Both the position numbers and the translations under genes were made by a program. From assembly GCF_000330725.2 (NCBI RefSeq), contig NZ_AMZY02000013.1, positions 186,001 to 250,000 of the forward strand: 64,000 nucleotides of DNA. Direction: 5' to 3'. Below, piece by piece: positions 27,595 through 36,683 of this stretch. This DNA comes from Mariniradius saccharolyticus AK6. GTDB taxonomy: Bacteria > Bacteroidota > Bacteroidia > Cytophagales > Cyclobacteriaceae. The number at the start of each line of letters is the position of its first letter. Position 1 is the first letter of the stretch. The notes beneath the pieces were generated by a model. The model was not told the origin of the DNA, did not search any database, and saw only the letters and a program-made list of their open reading frames with translations.

Positions 27595-28575
27595 TCAGTT
27601 GTTTATTAGTGAAACTATTGTTGTTTTGAGGGCATCTTCAAAGGGTGTAATTTTGTAGCCGATTTGCCCCACAGCCTTGCTACAATCGCAGGCAGCATTT
27701 TGGCCCAAACGAACCACGAAATCCGGTGTTATCGAAGGCTCTCGTTCAAAAGATCTTGCAAGTAAAAATTCAATCCAAGAGAGGGTATTGATGGCTGTTT
27801 TTGGAGCACGTAGAACCAATCCAATTTGATTCACATTTTTCCTCATCAAATCAAACAGGCTCTCGTAACTCACGTTTTCTCCGCCTAAGAAGTATTTTTC
27901 GCCAGGTTTCCCAACCCTCATGGCTTGAATATGTCCGTCCACGATGTCGTCGATGAAGCCATAATTGCAGACTTTTTTCGGATCATATGGCATGAATACA
28001 ATACGCTTTTTCATATATCCCGAGATGAGGCGGTTGATTCCCGCACTTGGGGAGGCGATTCCCGGCCCGAAAACCCGCGTAGGTCGGACAATCACAGATG
28101 GTAATCCTTCCCGAAAAGCCTTCAGGACTTCCTCTTCAGCAAGATATTTTGAGATTTCATAGTCGTTGTTGAAGCTCGCCCACCTAGGTGTCTCTTCTGT
28201 GTTTGGAATGCTGAGGGAGGGGCCGCTGACCCCACCTGTACTAGTATGTACAAACTTTTCAATGTTTCTGGCCTTTGCTGCTTGCAATACCATCTTTGTG
28301 CCATCCACATTGATTCTATAGAAATCATTTGGGTCTTTGGTCCAAAGACGCGCCAATGCAGCTACATGAAGGACTTGTTGGCAACCCTCCATGGCAGCGT
28401 GGACTGAATCATAGTCTAGCATATCCCCTCGAAAGATTCTGACATTTGGTGATTTCATGTCGCCAAGTGCATCGGGGTTCCTCGCCAGTAAATTCACTTT
28501 TTCTCCGATTGAAATCAGTTTTTTGGCAAGCCTGTTTCCCAAATAGCCGGTAGCCCCTGTGACAAAGATGCTCAT
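27595..28575 (-). CDS. NAD-dependent epimerase/dehydratase family protein
   Basis: A 326-residue extended SDR. The Rossmann motif VTGATGYLGNRLA is at the start, and RGDMLDYDSV (Asp for adenine) follows. The catalytic Tyr-Lys lies in YEISKYLAEE, preceded by TSTGGVSGP. The layout resembles 3-beta-hydroxysteroid-dehydrogenase-like and dihydroflavonol reductase-like proteins that act on hydrophobic alcohols or ketones. It is the first gene of the operon with the downstream SDR gene. Substrate not determined. Confidence 0.87.
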   Translation of the reverse strand: MSIFVTGATGYLGNRLAKKLISIGEKVNLLARNPDALGDMKSPNVRIFRGDMLDYDSVHAAMEGCQQVLHVAALARLWTKDPNDFYRINVDGTKMVLQAAKARNIEKFVHTSTGGVSGPSLSIPNTEETPRWASFNNDYEISKYLAEEEVLKAFREGLPSVIVRPTRVFGPGIASPSAGINRLISGYMKKRIVFMPYDPKKVCNYGFIDDIVDGHIQAMRVGKPGEKYFLGGENVSYESLFDLMRKNVNQIGLVLRAPKTAINTLSWIEFLLARSFEREPSITPDFVVRLGQNAACDCSKAVGQIGYKITPFEDALKTTIVSLINN

Positions 28576-28743
28576 GGTTTCCTCTTTTTTGTATTGAATT
28601 TATCGAGGAAAAGTGTTGGCTGGAAATTGAAAAAGATGCCATAGATGGCTCAAAATGAGCGAAAACCGGACTTAAGCAAGCCTTTTCGATGTTTAATGGT
28701 AGAAAATGAAAGTGCTCGAGAAAAGGTGGTGAATTCGACTGAT

Positions 28744-28777
28744 TTTCCGCAAAACTCTAAAATGCATTTTGCGGAAA
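28744..28777. other. Perfect 11-bp inverted repeat downstream of hrpB
   Basis: TTTCCGCAAAA (28744-28754) and TTTTGCGGAAA (28767-28777) are perfect inverses around a 12-base spacer, without an adjoining T-tract on either strand. It lies between the end of hrpB and the start of the epimerase-like gene. It could be a terminator stem for hrpB or an operator for the epimerase gene. Confidence 0.45.
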
Positions 28778-28850
28778 CTGCGATACAAATAAATAGATAG
28801 GTTTAAGTTTTATATCGTATCCGGCGAATTGGAATCTCTTTCCCGTTGAT

Positions 28851-31334
28851 TTAGGATCTTCGCTTTACTCCGCGTACTGCTTCCGCCTCCAAAGGACTAT
28901 CCGGCCAAGAGTGCTTTGGGTACCTGTTTTTTAATTCTTTTCGAACTTCGAAGTAAGTTTGATTCCAGAAATTCCTCAAATCGGAAGTAACTTGGACAGG
29001 TTTGAATCCAGGAGAGAGCAAATGTATCAATAGCGGGATTTTCCCCCGATTAATCCTCGGTGTGTCCAACCAACCGAAAACCTCTTGTAGTCTCACAGCC
29101 AAGACCGGTGGCTCGCCGTGTGAAAAATACTGGATTTCAATCCAAGAGCCGCTTGGTACTTGGATTTTTTCTGGCGCCAAGTCTTGAAGGGCTTGTTGTT
29201 GGCTGTATTCCAGCGAATTGTACAGAATTGATTTGAGGTTTAGCTTATCGAGCTGTTCTTGGTTTCGAATGCCGTTCAAGTAGGGTAGGAGCCAATTTTC
29301 GGCATGTTGCAATAGTGTGGGAGTCGAAATGTCAGGCCAATTCTCTTCGGGATTCCATATCCTCAGCGACGCAAGCCGGTTTTGCAATTGCTGGACAGCG
29401 TCATCGAGGGGAAGCATCTGTTGTCCATTTTCCTTGATTGCTGTGAGTAAAGCTTCAGATTTTTCCGCTTCAGAAATGTTTTTGATTGTTTGGGATTGCA
29501 ATATGATCGAGCCTATACCCAATTGGTTCTCGGCCACCAAAATTCCCTCCTTATGGTTCCATTGGATTACTCTCTTTTCCTTGACCATTCCGCGCAAGTC
29601 TTTTGGATTGAGGGGGGAAGCAAGGAAAATTTTCCCCATCTTATCCCTGGCATCTACATGGCAGACTGCAATCCAAGGCTCGTGGGCCAAGTCGTCCCTG
29701 TGCCCTATTTGCGCCAATTTTCCATTCGCCAATTGAAATTGGGCGTTGTTTCCCGGACGGGCGCTGGCAATTCTCTCAGGAAAGGCATTTGCTATCAACA
29801 GCCCTGTGACAAAGGGATCGAACGTACCATTTTCTTCGTCAATGTTCAAAATCCTTCTGTATTGATTGGCTATTTTCTCAATCTTGTCTAGTGCTTTGAT
29901 CGATAGCTTTTCCCTTCTTGCCCTTCGTACAGCTTCTATGCGAAGGTTGATGTCAACACCACTCTGCTCTTCAAGCGGATCCTTTTCTTCCAAAATGGCT
30001 GCGATATCTGTGGCGAGAGCCATTTCTCCATGATCTTTTGAAATCAACAGCATGTGGGCGATTCTCGGATGTGCGGGAATTTGGCTGATGGAGACGCCAT
30101 GGTCGGTCAATTTTCCGCCCTCCAGCGCCTGAATGTTCTCAAGCAATTCCTTGGCTTGAGCTACATGCCCCGCAGGAGGTGGAGTAAGCCAAGTCATCGA
30201 TTTAATGTCGTTGATTCCCCAGCGAGCCAATTCCAAAACCAATGATGCCAAATCCGCTTCCTGTATCTCAGGGACCCTAAAGTCGGCTAATTTCAATTGG
30301 GTGGCTCTTGACCACAATCTCAGACATTTTCCCGGGCCAAGCCTTCCAGCCCTTCCGGTCCGTTGGTCCGCGGCATCCTTAGTGACCCGGATCGTCTCCA
30401 GTTTAGAAAGACCGGTCTTAGGATTGAATTTTGAAGTCCGTGAAAAACCTGAGTCGACAACAATTGATATACCATCTATCGTCAAACTCGTCTCCGCTAT
30501 CGAAGTCGCTAGTACCACTTTGCGTTTCCCCTGTTTGTTTGGGAAAATCGCCTGTTGTTGCGCCATAGGGCTCAGTTGCCCAAAGAGTGGATGAATAGAG
30601 AAATCCGGTAGGTTTTTACGAAGGATTGCTTCGGTTTTTTTGATTTCCCCTTGTCCGGGCAAGAATGCCAATATGTCGCCGTTGGTATTTTGCGCCAAGG
30701 TCCGGACTGTTTTGGCCATCATTTCAGGCAAGATTTCGAAGTCGATATCACCTGCATATTCGACATCTACCGGAAAGGTCCTCCCTTGGCTTTGAATCAC
30801 CGGAGCATCCAGTAATTTTGAAAGCTCTGGCATGTCCAACGTGGCGGACATTACGAGAATGCGCAGGTCTGGCCGCAGAACCTGTTGGATTTCCCTGCAA
30901 AGCGCCATCGCCAGATCCGCATGGATATTTCTTTCATGGAATTCGTCGAAAATCACCATGCCTACATTGTCGAGCACGGATTCATCGTGGAGCATTTTCG
31001 CGAGAATTCCCTCTGTCAAGACCTCGATTCGGGTTTTAGTCGAAACCATCGATTCAAACCGAATGCGGTAACCGACCGTTTCACCGGTTTTTTCTCCCAA
31101 GAGCTCAGCCATGCGCCAGGAAATCGACTTGGCAGCCAAGCGCCGCGGCTCGAGCATCAAGATTTTCTTTCCTGCCAAAAATCTGCAATCCAACAACGCA
31201 AGTGGCAATAGAGTACTTTTGCCAGCACCCGGAGGAGCGCCGACGATCAGGGTGTTGGAATCTTCAAGGGATTGCATAATCGCGGGAATGACTTCCCGGA
31301 TGGGCAAATCGATATTTTCGAAGGGAAAGGACAA
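28851..31334 (-). CDS. hrpB: ATP-dependent helicase HrpB
   Basis: An 827-residue DEAH/RHA-type helicase. Motif I is VGAPPGAGKSTLLP (about residue 32), motif II DEFHERN (about 130), motif III MSATLD, and motif VI DQRTGRAGRLGPG. The HA2 and OB-like regions follow, and the C-terminal HrpB-specific domain includes IPLLIHLLSPGFKPVQVTSD. Size matches HrpB (~800-840). The family is widespread in bacteria; its RNA substrate and role are poorly defined. Monocistronic. Confidence 0.92.
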   Translation of the reverse strand: MSFPFENIDLPIREVIPAIMQSLEDSNTLIVGAPPGAGKSTLLPLALLDCRFLAGKKILMLEPRRLAAKSISWRMAELLGEKTGETVGYRIRFESMVSTKTRIEVLTEGILAKMLHDESVLDNVGMVIFDEFHERNIHADLAMALCREIQQVLRPDLRILVMSATLDMPELSKLLDAPVIQSQGRTFPVDVEYAGDIDFEILPEMMAKTVRTLAQNTNGDILAFLPGQGEIKKTEAILRKNLPDFSIHPLFGQLSPMAQQQAIFPNKQGKRKVVLATSIAETSLTIDGISIVVDSGFSRTSKFNPKTGLSKLETIRVTKDAADQRTGRAGRLGPGKCLRLWSRATQLKLADFRVPEIQEADLASLVLELARWGINDIKSMTWLTPPPAGHVAQAKELLENIQALEGGKLTDHGVSISQIPAHPRIAHMLLISKDHGEMALATDIAAILEEKDPLEEQSGVDINLRIEAVRRARREKLSIKALDKIEKIANQYRRILNIDEENGTFDPFVTGLLIANAFPERIASARPGNNAQFQLANGKLAQIGHRDDLAHEPWIAVCHVDARDKMGKIFLASPLNPKDLRGMVKEKRVIQWNHKEGILVAENQLGIGSIILQSQTIKNISEAEKSEALLTAIKENGQQMLPLDDAVQQLQNRLASLRIWNPEENWPDISTPTLLQHAENWLLPYLNGIRNQEQLDKLNLKSILYNSLEYSQQQALQDLAPEKIQVPSGSWIEIQYFSHGEPPVLAVRLQEVFGWLDTPRINRGKIPLLIHLLSPGFKPVQVTSDLRNFWNQTYFEVRKELKNRYPKHSWPDSPLEAEAVRGVKRRS

Positions 31335-31357
31335 TGGATAGGATTTTTTGTAAAAGT

Positions 31358-31398
31358 AAAAAAATACCGCTGTCCCAGTTAAAAAACGGAGACAGCGG
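31358..31398 (-). terminator. Terminator of the DUF2911 gene
   Basis: On the minus strand CCGCTGTC (31398-31391) pairs with GACAGCGG (31374-31367), followed by TATTTTTTTAC. The loop is 16 bases. Confidence 0.75.
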
Positions 31399-31429
31399 CT
31401 AAGCTTAGTTGTTTTTTCTCGCTGGTTTC

Positions 31430-31951
31430 CTACTCGATTTTGGCAAATACTTTCCCGTATTCCCAGCGCACTTCAAATCCGTCAGGTTTCACTTCGTAAA
31501 CAAGCCTTTCTTCCATCGTGCTTGTTTGTTGGGAAGGGACATTTACACGAAGCGCGTCCTTGGAAGCGTCGTAGGAATAGGCGCCCCACTGCTTTTCGAC
31601 TTTATTGAAAATCAATGTGGACTCATACTCCCCAGGGATGATGAAGAAAGTGTATTTTCCTTTTGGTAGCGTTTGTCCTTGCACTTTGATGTCCTTTGAG
31701 ATTTCAAAGGTGGTGGCATCATTTGCGCCTGCTCTCCAAACTTGGCCGATCGGAACCAAATCTCCCCAGATAACGCGGCCCTTCACAGCTGGGCTGGAAT
31801 AGTTGATCGTGATCTTTGTGCCATTGATGGTGCCTTCGGCCGTTCTGGGAGGGCTTGGCTTTTCATCCTGGGCAAAAGATACGAAAGATGCAAAAGCAAA
31901 TATTACAACAAGAAGTGCAGCCTTCGAAATGGTGTTGATTTTTGTTTTCAT
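31430..31951 (-). CDS. DUF2911 domain-containing exported protein
   Basis: A 173-residue secreted protein. A signal peptide of about 27 residues ends in FASFVSFAQ. The mature part is the DUF2911 beta-sandwich: ITINYSSPAVKGRVIWGDLV, VWRAGANDATTFEISKDI, and LPKGKYTFFIIPGE. The family is abundant in Bacteroidota, often in several copies, and has no assigned function; it is probably periplasmic. Monocistronic, with its own terminator. Confidence 0.9.
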   Translation of the reverse strand: MKTKINTISKAALLVVIFAFASFVSFAQDEKPSPPRTAEGTINGTKITINYSSPAVKGRVIWGDLVPIGQVWRAGANDATTFEISKDIKVQGQTLPKGKYTFFIIPGEYESTLIFNKVEKQWGAYSYDASKDALRVNVPSQQTSTMEERLVYEVKPDGFEVRWEYGKVFAKIE

Positions 31952-32003
31952 GGGTTTAATAATTGATAGTTAAGTATTTACAATAATCGACTTACACCGA
32001 ACT

Positions 32004-33149
32004 TTAGATTTTCACCCAAGCCTGCTTTCTATGGCTCTCGATAATGCGCTCGCAAATAATCAATTCTCTTAATCCATCTTCGAAGGTCGGGAACGTTGGT
32101 TTTTCGGGTTGCTTACCTTCTTTGATGGCGGCATAGACTTCCTTGAACATTTGCTTGGAAGTGTCGGGAAATCCTTCGTTGTGGCCTCCGGGGAAGCTGA
32201 TCAGCGCAGCGGCTTCACTTGAGAACAGGGAAGGATCCTTCATCAAGTGATGGTTGGCTGTCTCGCGCTTGCCGATCCACATTTCATTGGGCCTTTCGGA
32301 ACACCATTCGAAATTGGCCTTGGAGCCTGCGATCTCGATATTCAATCTATTTTTCCTGCCAGCATTAACTTGACTGACGGTCACGGATCCTTTATTACCA
32401 TTGTCAAATCGCAACATGACTGTGGCATGGTCCTCGGTATTGATTGGAACTTCTTGGTAATCTTCTGCTTGTAGCATTTTACCAGAGTAGGTTTCGATGG
32501 CCTTCAGCGGCTTCAACCTCGTCTTGTGAACGGTAGAGAAATCTGCCATTACCTCAGTGATCTTCAGCCCAGTGACATATTCTGTCAAGTCCAAAAGGTG
32601 GGAACCGATATCTGCAATCGCCCGTGAATCGCCGGATTTATCAGGCTCCAGCCTCCAGTTGTAGTCAGTTTGGAGGAAAAGCCAGTCCTGCAAATAGGAA
32701 CCCATGATGCTGTAGACATCCCCTAGCTCGCCGTTTTCCCGCATGTTTTTCATTTGGCGTACCATAGGGTAATAGCGGAGATTGAAATGTACTGCATTCA
32801 CAAGACCCTTTTCCTTTGCCAATGAAACCAATTCCTCTGCTTCCTCGATTTTGGTTGCCAAGGGTTTTTCGCAGATCACGTGTTTCCCCGCAAGAAGGGC
32901 TGCTTTGGATTGAGAATGGTGCAGGAAGTTTGGCGTACAAATATGTACTGCATCGATGTCCTTTTGCTGCAGCATTTCGTCAAATGTGTATGCGTTCGGA
33001 ATACCTAACATTGCGGCTTTTTCCCTGGCCAAATCGATGTTGACTTCACACAGACCTGTGACTTCGATATTGGGAAGTCTTCGCAAGGCTTCCAGGTGCG
33101 CTGGGCCGATAAATCCGGTACCCACGATCGCGACTTTGATTTTTTTCAT
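32004..33149 (-). CDS. Gfo/Idh/MocA family oxidoreductase
   Basis: A 381-residue NAD(P)-dependent sugar or inositol-type dehydrogenase. ATG 33149 is used because the dinucleotide motif (VAIVGTGFIGPAHLEAL) begins five residues later; the frame from 33191 adds a 14-residue polar leader. The hallmark EKPLA follows near residue 100. The C-terminal alpha/beta domain contains the DIGSHLLDL catalytic block, and ends in a helix rich in conserved Glu. No signal sequence, so it is cytoplasmic. A TATCTTTA box about 30 bases upstream of the ATG is a one-mismatch -7 candidate. Substrate unknown. Confidence 0.9.
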   Translation of the reverse strand: MKKIKVAIVGTGFIGPAHLEALRRLPNIEVTGLCEVNIDLAREKAAMLGIPNAYTFDEMLQQKDIDAVHICTPNFLHHSQSKAALLAGKHVICEKPLATKIEEAEELVSLAKEKGLVNAVHFNLRYYPMVRQMKNMRENGELGDVYSIMGSYLQDWLFLQTDYNWRLEPDKSGDSRAIADIGSHLLDLTEYVTGLKITEVMADFSTVHKTRLKPLKAIETYSGKMLQAEDYQEVPINTEDHATVMLRFDNGNKGSVTVSQVNAGRKNRLNIEIAGSKANFEWCSERPNEMWIGKRETANHHLMKDPSLFSSEAAALISFPGGHNEGFPDTSKQMFKEVYAAIKEGKQPEKPTFPTFEDGLRELIICERIIESHRKQAWVKI

Positions 33150-33253
33150 AGGTTGATTTTGGTTTGATTCGATTTTTAAAGATAGAGGCAAGTTAGGAAT
33201 TTAAAAACTCCCGAATCAAACTATCGGCGAAAAACAGGTAGCCCCTAAAATGG

Positions 33254-33287
33254 AAAAAGGCTACTGCAACAAGTGCAGTAGACCCTT
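33254..33287 (-). terminator. Terminator of the 159-aa membrane protein gene
   Basis: On the minus strand GGTCTACTGCA pairs with TGCAGTAGCC around a CTTGT-type loop, followed by TTTTTCC. It lies about 90 bases downstream of the stop codon at 33374. Confidence 0.7.
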
Positions 33288-33373
33288 TCACCAATTATGA
33301 TAAGTTGAAAAAATATAGCCAAAAAGACGTTTAAAAATACTGTCTCTGAAAGATTTGAATATTGTTTTTTGAG

Positions 33374-33853
33374 TTAGGCAAAGATGATGGACATCACCGC
33401 TGCTGCTGCACAAAGAATCCCCCCGATGCGGAGAATTTTGGCAAAAGCAGCCCGCATAAAGTGGGATTTCTGGGCTTCCGAGCTTTCGAAGGTCACAACC
33501 CCATCTTGGTTTCGGTGGTAGAACTCATAGATGTCGGTTTCGAAATGATTCTTGTGGGCCAATACCAACAAGGTCAGCGAAAGTAAAACGGTCGCTAAAA
33601 GGAAATGATTTCTATTGAAACTGGTCGAGAATAAAGACGACGAACTGCTTGAAAACGGAAGAGGCATAATCTCGGCCTTTTGGGTCAAACCTGTTTCTGC
33701 CATATATGCAGCAAGTTCGGCTTTCTGACCGTTTTCATCGAAAGAATATTTCGCCGTTTGGGGACCAATCGGATTGGCTTTCACGAATGCACTGCATCCG
33801 ACAAAAAGCAACAAACAAAATGTTGCTTTGAAAACTCTGGACAAATTTTTCAT
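33374..33853 (-). CDS. Small exported/membrane protein of unknown function
   Basis: A 159-residue protein. ATG 33853 starts a signal-peptide-like segment (MKNLSRVFKATFCLLLFVGC) whose cysteine may be a lipid-attachment site. A polar stretch with a Ser-rich run (PFSSSSSSLFS) follows, then two membrane helices near residues 86-100 and 142-158. I recognise no family. It may be related to the many small uncharacterised Bacteroidota membrane proteins that follow this signal/Ser-rich/two-helix plan. Monocistronic. Confidence 0.6.
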   Translation of the reverse strand: MKNLSRVFKATFCLLLFVGCSAFVKANPIGPQTAKYSFDENGQKAELAAYMAETGLTQKAEIMPLPFSSSSSSLFSTSFNRNHFLLATVLLSLTLLVLAHKNHFETDIYEFYHRNQDGVVTFESSEAQKSHFMRAAFAKILRIGGILCAAAAVMSIIFA

Positions 33854-34221
33854 TTCAAATGGATTAAGCAAGCGTACTTAAATGGGTATTGGGTGATTTA
33901 AGTAGTTGAAAGTAAGGTAAAAATATCCGATTCGCAAAATATTATTTATAAAAAAATCTACATTACAGAATTTATTGGATGAAATATTTTTTTCAGCATG
34001 TGAAAAAACAATGTAGGTTAAAAGATTAGGTGAACGCGCTTCTGCGTACTTTCAGGCTGACTGCCTACATTGGGAAAAAACGTCCGCTTGTCCTTGCTTC
34101 TGAAAAGGAAAACAGGTATAATTTGTTTTAAAAGCGCCAATTTTCCCCAATCAAAATTTGAATTGGAAACATTCTATTTTTTCAAAAAAAAATTTTATAT
34201 TCAAGCTTATTTTTAAAATAA
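33854..34221. other. AT-rich divergent intergenic region with a long inverted repeat
   Basis: 368 bases between the small membrane protein gene and the eight-gene operon. It contains the CAATGTAGG/CCTACATTG inverted repeat (34009-34072) and a very A/T-rich stretch from 34140 to 34221 that probably holds the operon promoter, though no exact TAnnTTTG box is present. No coding frame is supported. Confidence 0.5.
34003..34072 (-). ncRNA. Candidate structured RNA or attenuator
   Basis: On the minus strand CAATGTAGG (34072-34064) pairs with CCTACATTG (34017-34009) and is followed directly by TTTTTT. The 46-base interior includes a small ACGC/GCGT hairpin. This looks like the end of a short RNA or a leader attenuator of the downstream minus-strand membrane gene. 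No promoter with a good consensus was found, so the call is weak. Confidence 0.25.
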
Positions 34222-35238
34222 ATGAACGATTCTTTTCAGATTATTCCCTTCAAAGCCAAAGATGGCTTTCCGCTGAACCTCTGGAGATATGAAAATTCCT
34301 CCCGAACAAAAGGGCCTGTGCTCTTGGTGCACGGCGCAGGGGTGAGGGCAAACATCTTCAACGCCCCGACTGACAAAAACATCATCCAGGCGCTTGCCGA
34401 AGACGGATACGATGTCTGGTTGGAAAATTGGCGGGCAAGTATCGACCTAGAGCCTAACGAATGGGACTTAGACATCGTGGCTGAAAACGACCACCCAGCC
34501 GCGGTGGAGAAAATCCTTGCAGAAACTGGGAAAAAGGAGCTGAAAGCTATCATTCACTGTCAAGGCAGCACGAGTTTTATGATTTCTGTGGCCAAGGGTC
34601 TTGTTCCCCAGGTAACCACGATCGTCAGCAATGCAGTATCGTTCCACCCTGTCGTGCCAAAATGGTCGGTTTTCAAGCTGCGCTTTCTTGTCCCCGTTGT
34701 CAATGCCTTATTTGACTATTTGAACCCCCAGTGGGGATTGGAGGCGCCGAATCTCAAAACCAAGTTTCTCCGCAAAGTGGTCAAATGGACACATCCAGAA
34801 GATGATACCATGGTCGGGAAATTTGTGAGCTTCACCTATGGTTCCGGCTTTCCAGCGCTATGGTTGCTCGAAAACCTCAATGAGGAAACCAAACAGTGGA
34901 TCCAACATGAATTTGCGGAGGTGCCACTCTCATTTTTTAAGCATATCCGCGACTGTGTCAATATCGGTGTCTTGCGACCCAACTATCGGAAAACCAGCAA
35001 AACCTACTTGGACGGGAATTTCAAACCCAAAGCGAGAATCGCATTATTTGGAGGAAGGCAAAACCTTTGCTTTCTGCCAGATAGCCAGCAGAATACTTTT
35101 GAGTATTTGGAGCGGGTGGACCCTGGAGTCCACAAATTGTACATACTGGAGAATTACAGCCATCTCGATGTCTTTTTTGGCAAAAATTCCCACAGGGATG
35201 TATTTCCATTGATGCTAGCCGAACTGAACAAATCCTAG
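34222..35238 (+). CDS. Alpha/beta hydrolase, first gene of the eight-gene lipid operon
   Basis: A 338-residue alpha/beta-fold hydrolase without a signal peptide. GPVLLVHGAGVRANIF (about residues 31-46) is the oxyanion-side motif; DVWLENWRAS and DHPAAVEKIL follow; the nucleophile elbow is probably IIHCQGSTSF (GxS context atypical); the C-terminal ENYSHLDVFFG carries the likely His. The sequence resembles the hydrolase half of large bacterial proteins in which such a domain is fused to a GMC oxidoreductase; here a GMC gene is the last gene of the same operon. The next gene starts 12 bases downstream. Substrate is probably a lipid ester, by inference. Confidence 0.82.
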   Translation: MNDSFQIIPFKAKDGFPLNLWRYENSSRTKGPVLLVHGAGVRANIFNAPTDKNIIQALAEDGYDVWLENWRASIDLEPNEWDLDIVAENDHPAAVEKILAETGKKELKAIIHCQGSTSFMISVAKGLVPQVTTIVSNAVSFHPVVPKWSVFKLRFLVPVVNALFDYLNPQWGLEAPNLKTKFLRKVVKWTHPEDDTMVGKFVSFTYGSGFPALWLLENLNEETKQWIQHEFAEVPLSFFKHIRDCVNIGVLRPNYRKTSKTYLDGNFKPKARIALFGGRQNLCFLPDSQQNTFEYLERVDPGVHKLYILENYSHLDVFFGKNSHRDVFPLMLAELNKS

Positions 35239-35250
35239 AAAACCACATCT

Positions 35251-36138
35251 ATGCCTCCCAGCAGAATCAAACGTTACCAAGGTCGGTATGCCTTGGTAGA
35301 CGGTATTCCGTATCAAATGCCAATCAATGCCAAAAACTCCCCCGCACTCATGGCTGGATTCACCTGCGATTGGGAAAAGGCAAATGCACTCCTCCCCGGC
35401 AATGAGGTCCATGCGCTGAAGCTGCCAAATGGAAAAGCGGCGCTATTGATTACCATCATCAATTACCTAGATACGAGCATTGGCAAGTACATCGAATACA
35501 GCATTGCCATTGGGTGCACGCATGGACCAAAACCAGCGCCACCGATCCTCAACGCCATGATGCTTAAGACCTATGGGACGGGTCAGTACATTCTCGACCT
35601 ACCGGTAAGCAGCGAGATTTCGGTCAAGGGCGGAAAAGGAATATGGGGAATGCCGAAACATAAGGCAAGCCTCGATTTCAAGGTAGGAGAGGATTGGGTC
35701 ACCAGTCAATATGAAAAGGACGGCCAATTCGCGTTCAGGGTGGAAATGCGGCTTCCCAAGGGCAGTCCGAGCTTCCGGATGAAGATCGGCGCCACCAACT
35801 ATTGCCGGTTCAGGAACATGCTCATGGCATCCTACATCTATTTTGATACCAAGGCCGAGGTAAATCTTTTTGGAAAGGCAAAAGCCAACCTATATATAGG
35901 TGACCATCCCAACGTGTCGGCGCTGAGAAATATCGACATCAATCCGGATCCGTTTTTCACGGTATTTATGCCCAAGGCCAACGGAATCTTGGATGATCAC
36001 TTTGAATGTTGGTTTATGACCTATGACAAACCGCCGACAGCCATGCCCGAAGGACTCGTAAGCGTCGTTGATTTGGGCTTAAGTGAAGATTGGTATCCAG
36101 ATCCACAAATAACTGATTTTCAGAAATATAAAATTTAG
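35251..36138 (+). CDS. Acetoacetate decarboxylase-family protein
   Basis: A 295-residue protein of the acetoacetate decarboxylase (ADC) family. Visible marks are the N-terminal PYQMPINAKNSPALMAGFTC, a central IEYSIAIGCTHGP, and GIWGMPKHKASLDFKV, the region that in true ADC holds the Schiff-base lysine. The family also includes non-decarboxylating members acting on larger keto acids or lipids. No signal peptide. It follows the hydrolase by 12 bases and precedes the small membrane protein by 25, so co-transcription is certain in practice. The reaction cannot be fixed from sequence. Confidence 0.82.
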   Translation: MPPSRIKRYQGRYALVDGIPYQMPINAKNSPALMAGFTCDWEKANALLPGNEVHALKLPNGKAALLITIINYLDTSIGKYIEYSIAIGCTHGPKPAPPILNAMMLKTYGTGQYILDLPVSSEISVKGGKGIWGMPKHKASLDFKVGEDWVTSQYEKDGQFAFRVEMRLPKGSPSFRMKIGATNYCRFRNMLMASYIYFDTKAEVNLFGKAKANLYIGDHPNVSALRNIDINPDPFFTVFMPKANGILDDHFECWFMTYDKPPTAMPEGLVSVVDLGLSEDWYPDPQITDFQKYKI

Positions 36139-36163
36139 TTTCTTCAACCAAACCCCGCTGAAT

Positions 36164-36643
36164 ATGAGCTCCTTCAAACAAACAGTTGTCGATATAAGCA
36201 ATGCGTATATCTTCTTTTGCGCTTCGATTTACTTGGGTATGTTTTGGTCCCTGCATTTCTTCTGGTTCCCCAACTATCCGTCCACGCTGAACCTCAGCAA
36301 CTACTATGATGCGATTATCCCACAGACTACGCTGGCGACCAAGTTTTTCTTCATTACCATCCCGATCATGATTGTCTGCTTGGTAATCATGCTGATATCC
36401 GAATGGAAAACCAAGTTCATGTGGGTTCCTTTGGCTTGGATTCCGGGCTTGTTTGCTCCGGTAATTATCCAGCAGGCATTTATCGAAAAAATCAATGATG
36501 AGTTTTCAGCAGGTGTCAGCGACGAAGCCAGGCTTCAAGTGCTATTGGATGATTGGATGTACCTCAACGACCTTCGCTGGATCATTCTGACGATCATGTG
36601 GGGAGTCACCATGTACTTCTTTATCGCAAAAGCGAAAAAGTGA
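36164..36643 (+). CDS. Small membrane protein of the eight-gene operon (DUF1772-like?)
   Basis: A 159-residue protein with four hydrophobic helices (about residues 16-34, 58-80, 88-103 and 137-155). The pattern, with aromatic-rich first helix (YLGMFWSLHFFWFP) and WMYLNDLRWIILTIMW near the end, loosely resembles DUF1772/anthrone-oxygenase-like proteins; this is tentative. It is the first of three consecutive small membrane proteins in the operon. Confidence 0.7.
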   Translation: MSSFKQTVVDISNAYIFFCASIYLGMFWSLHFFWFPNYPSTLNLSNYYDAIIPQTTLATKFFFITIPIMIVCLVIMLISEWKTKFMWVPLAWIPGLFAPVIIQQAFIEKINDEFSAGVSDEARLQVLLDDWMYLNDLRWIILTIMWGVTMYFFIAKAKK

Positions 36644-36683
36644 GTCTTGTATCTTGAACTCAACTGACCAAAAAAGCACTCCC

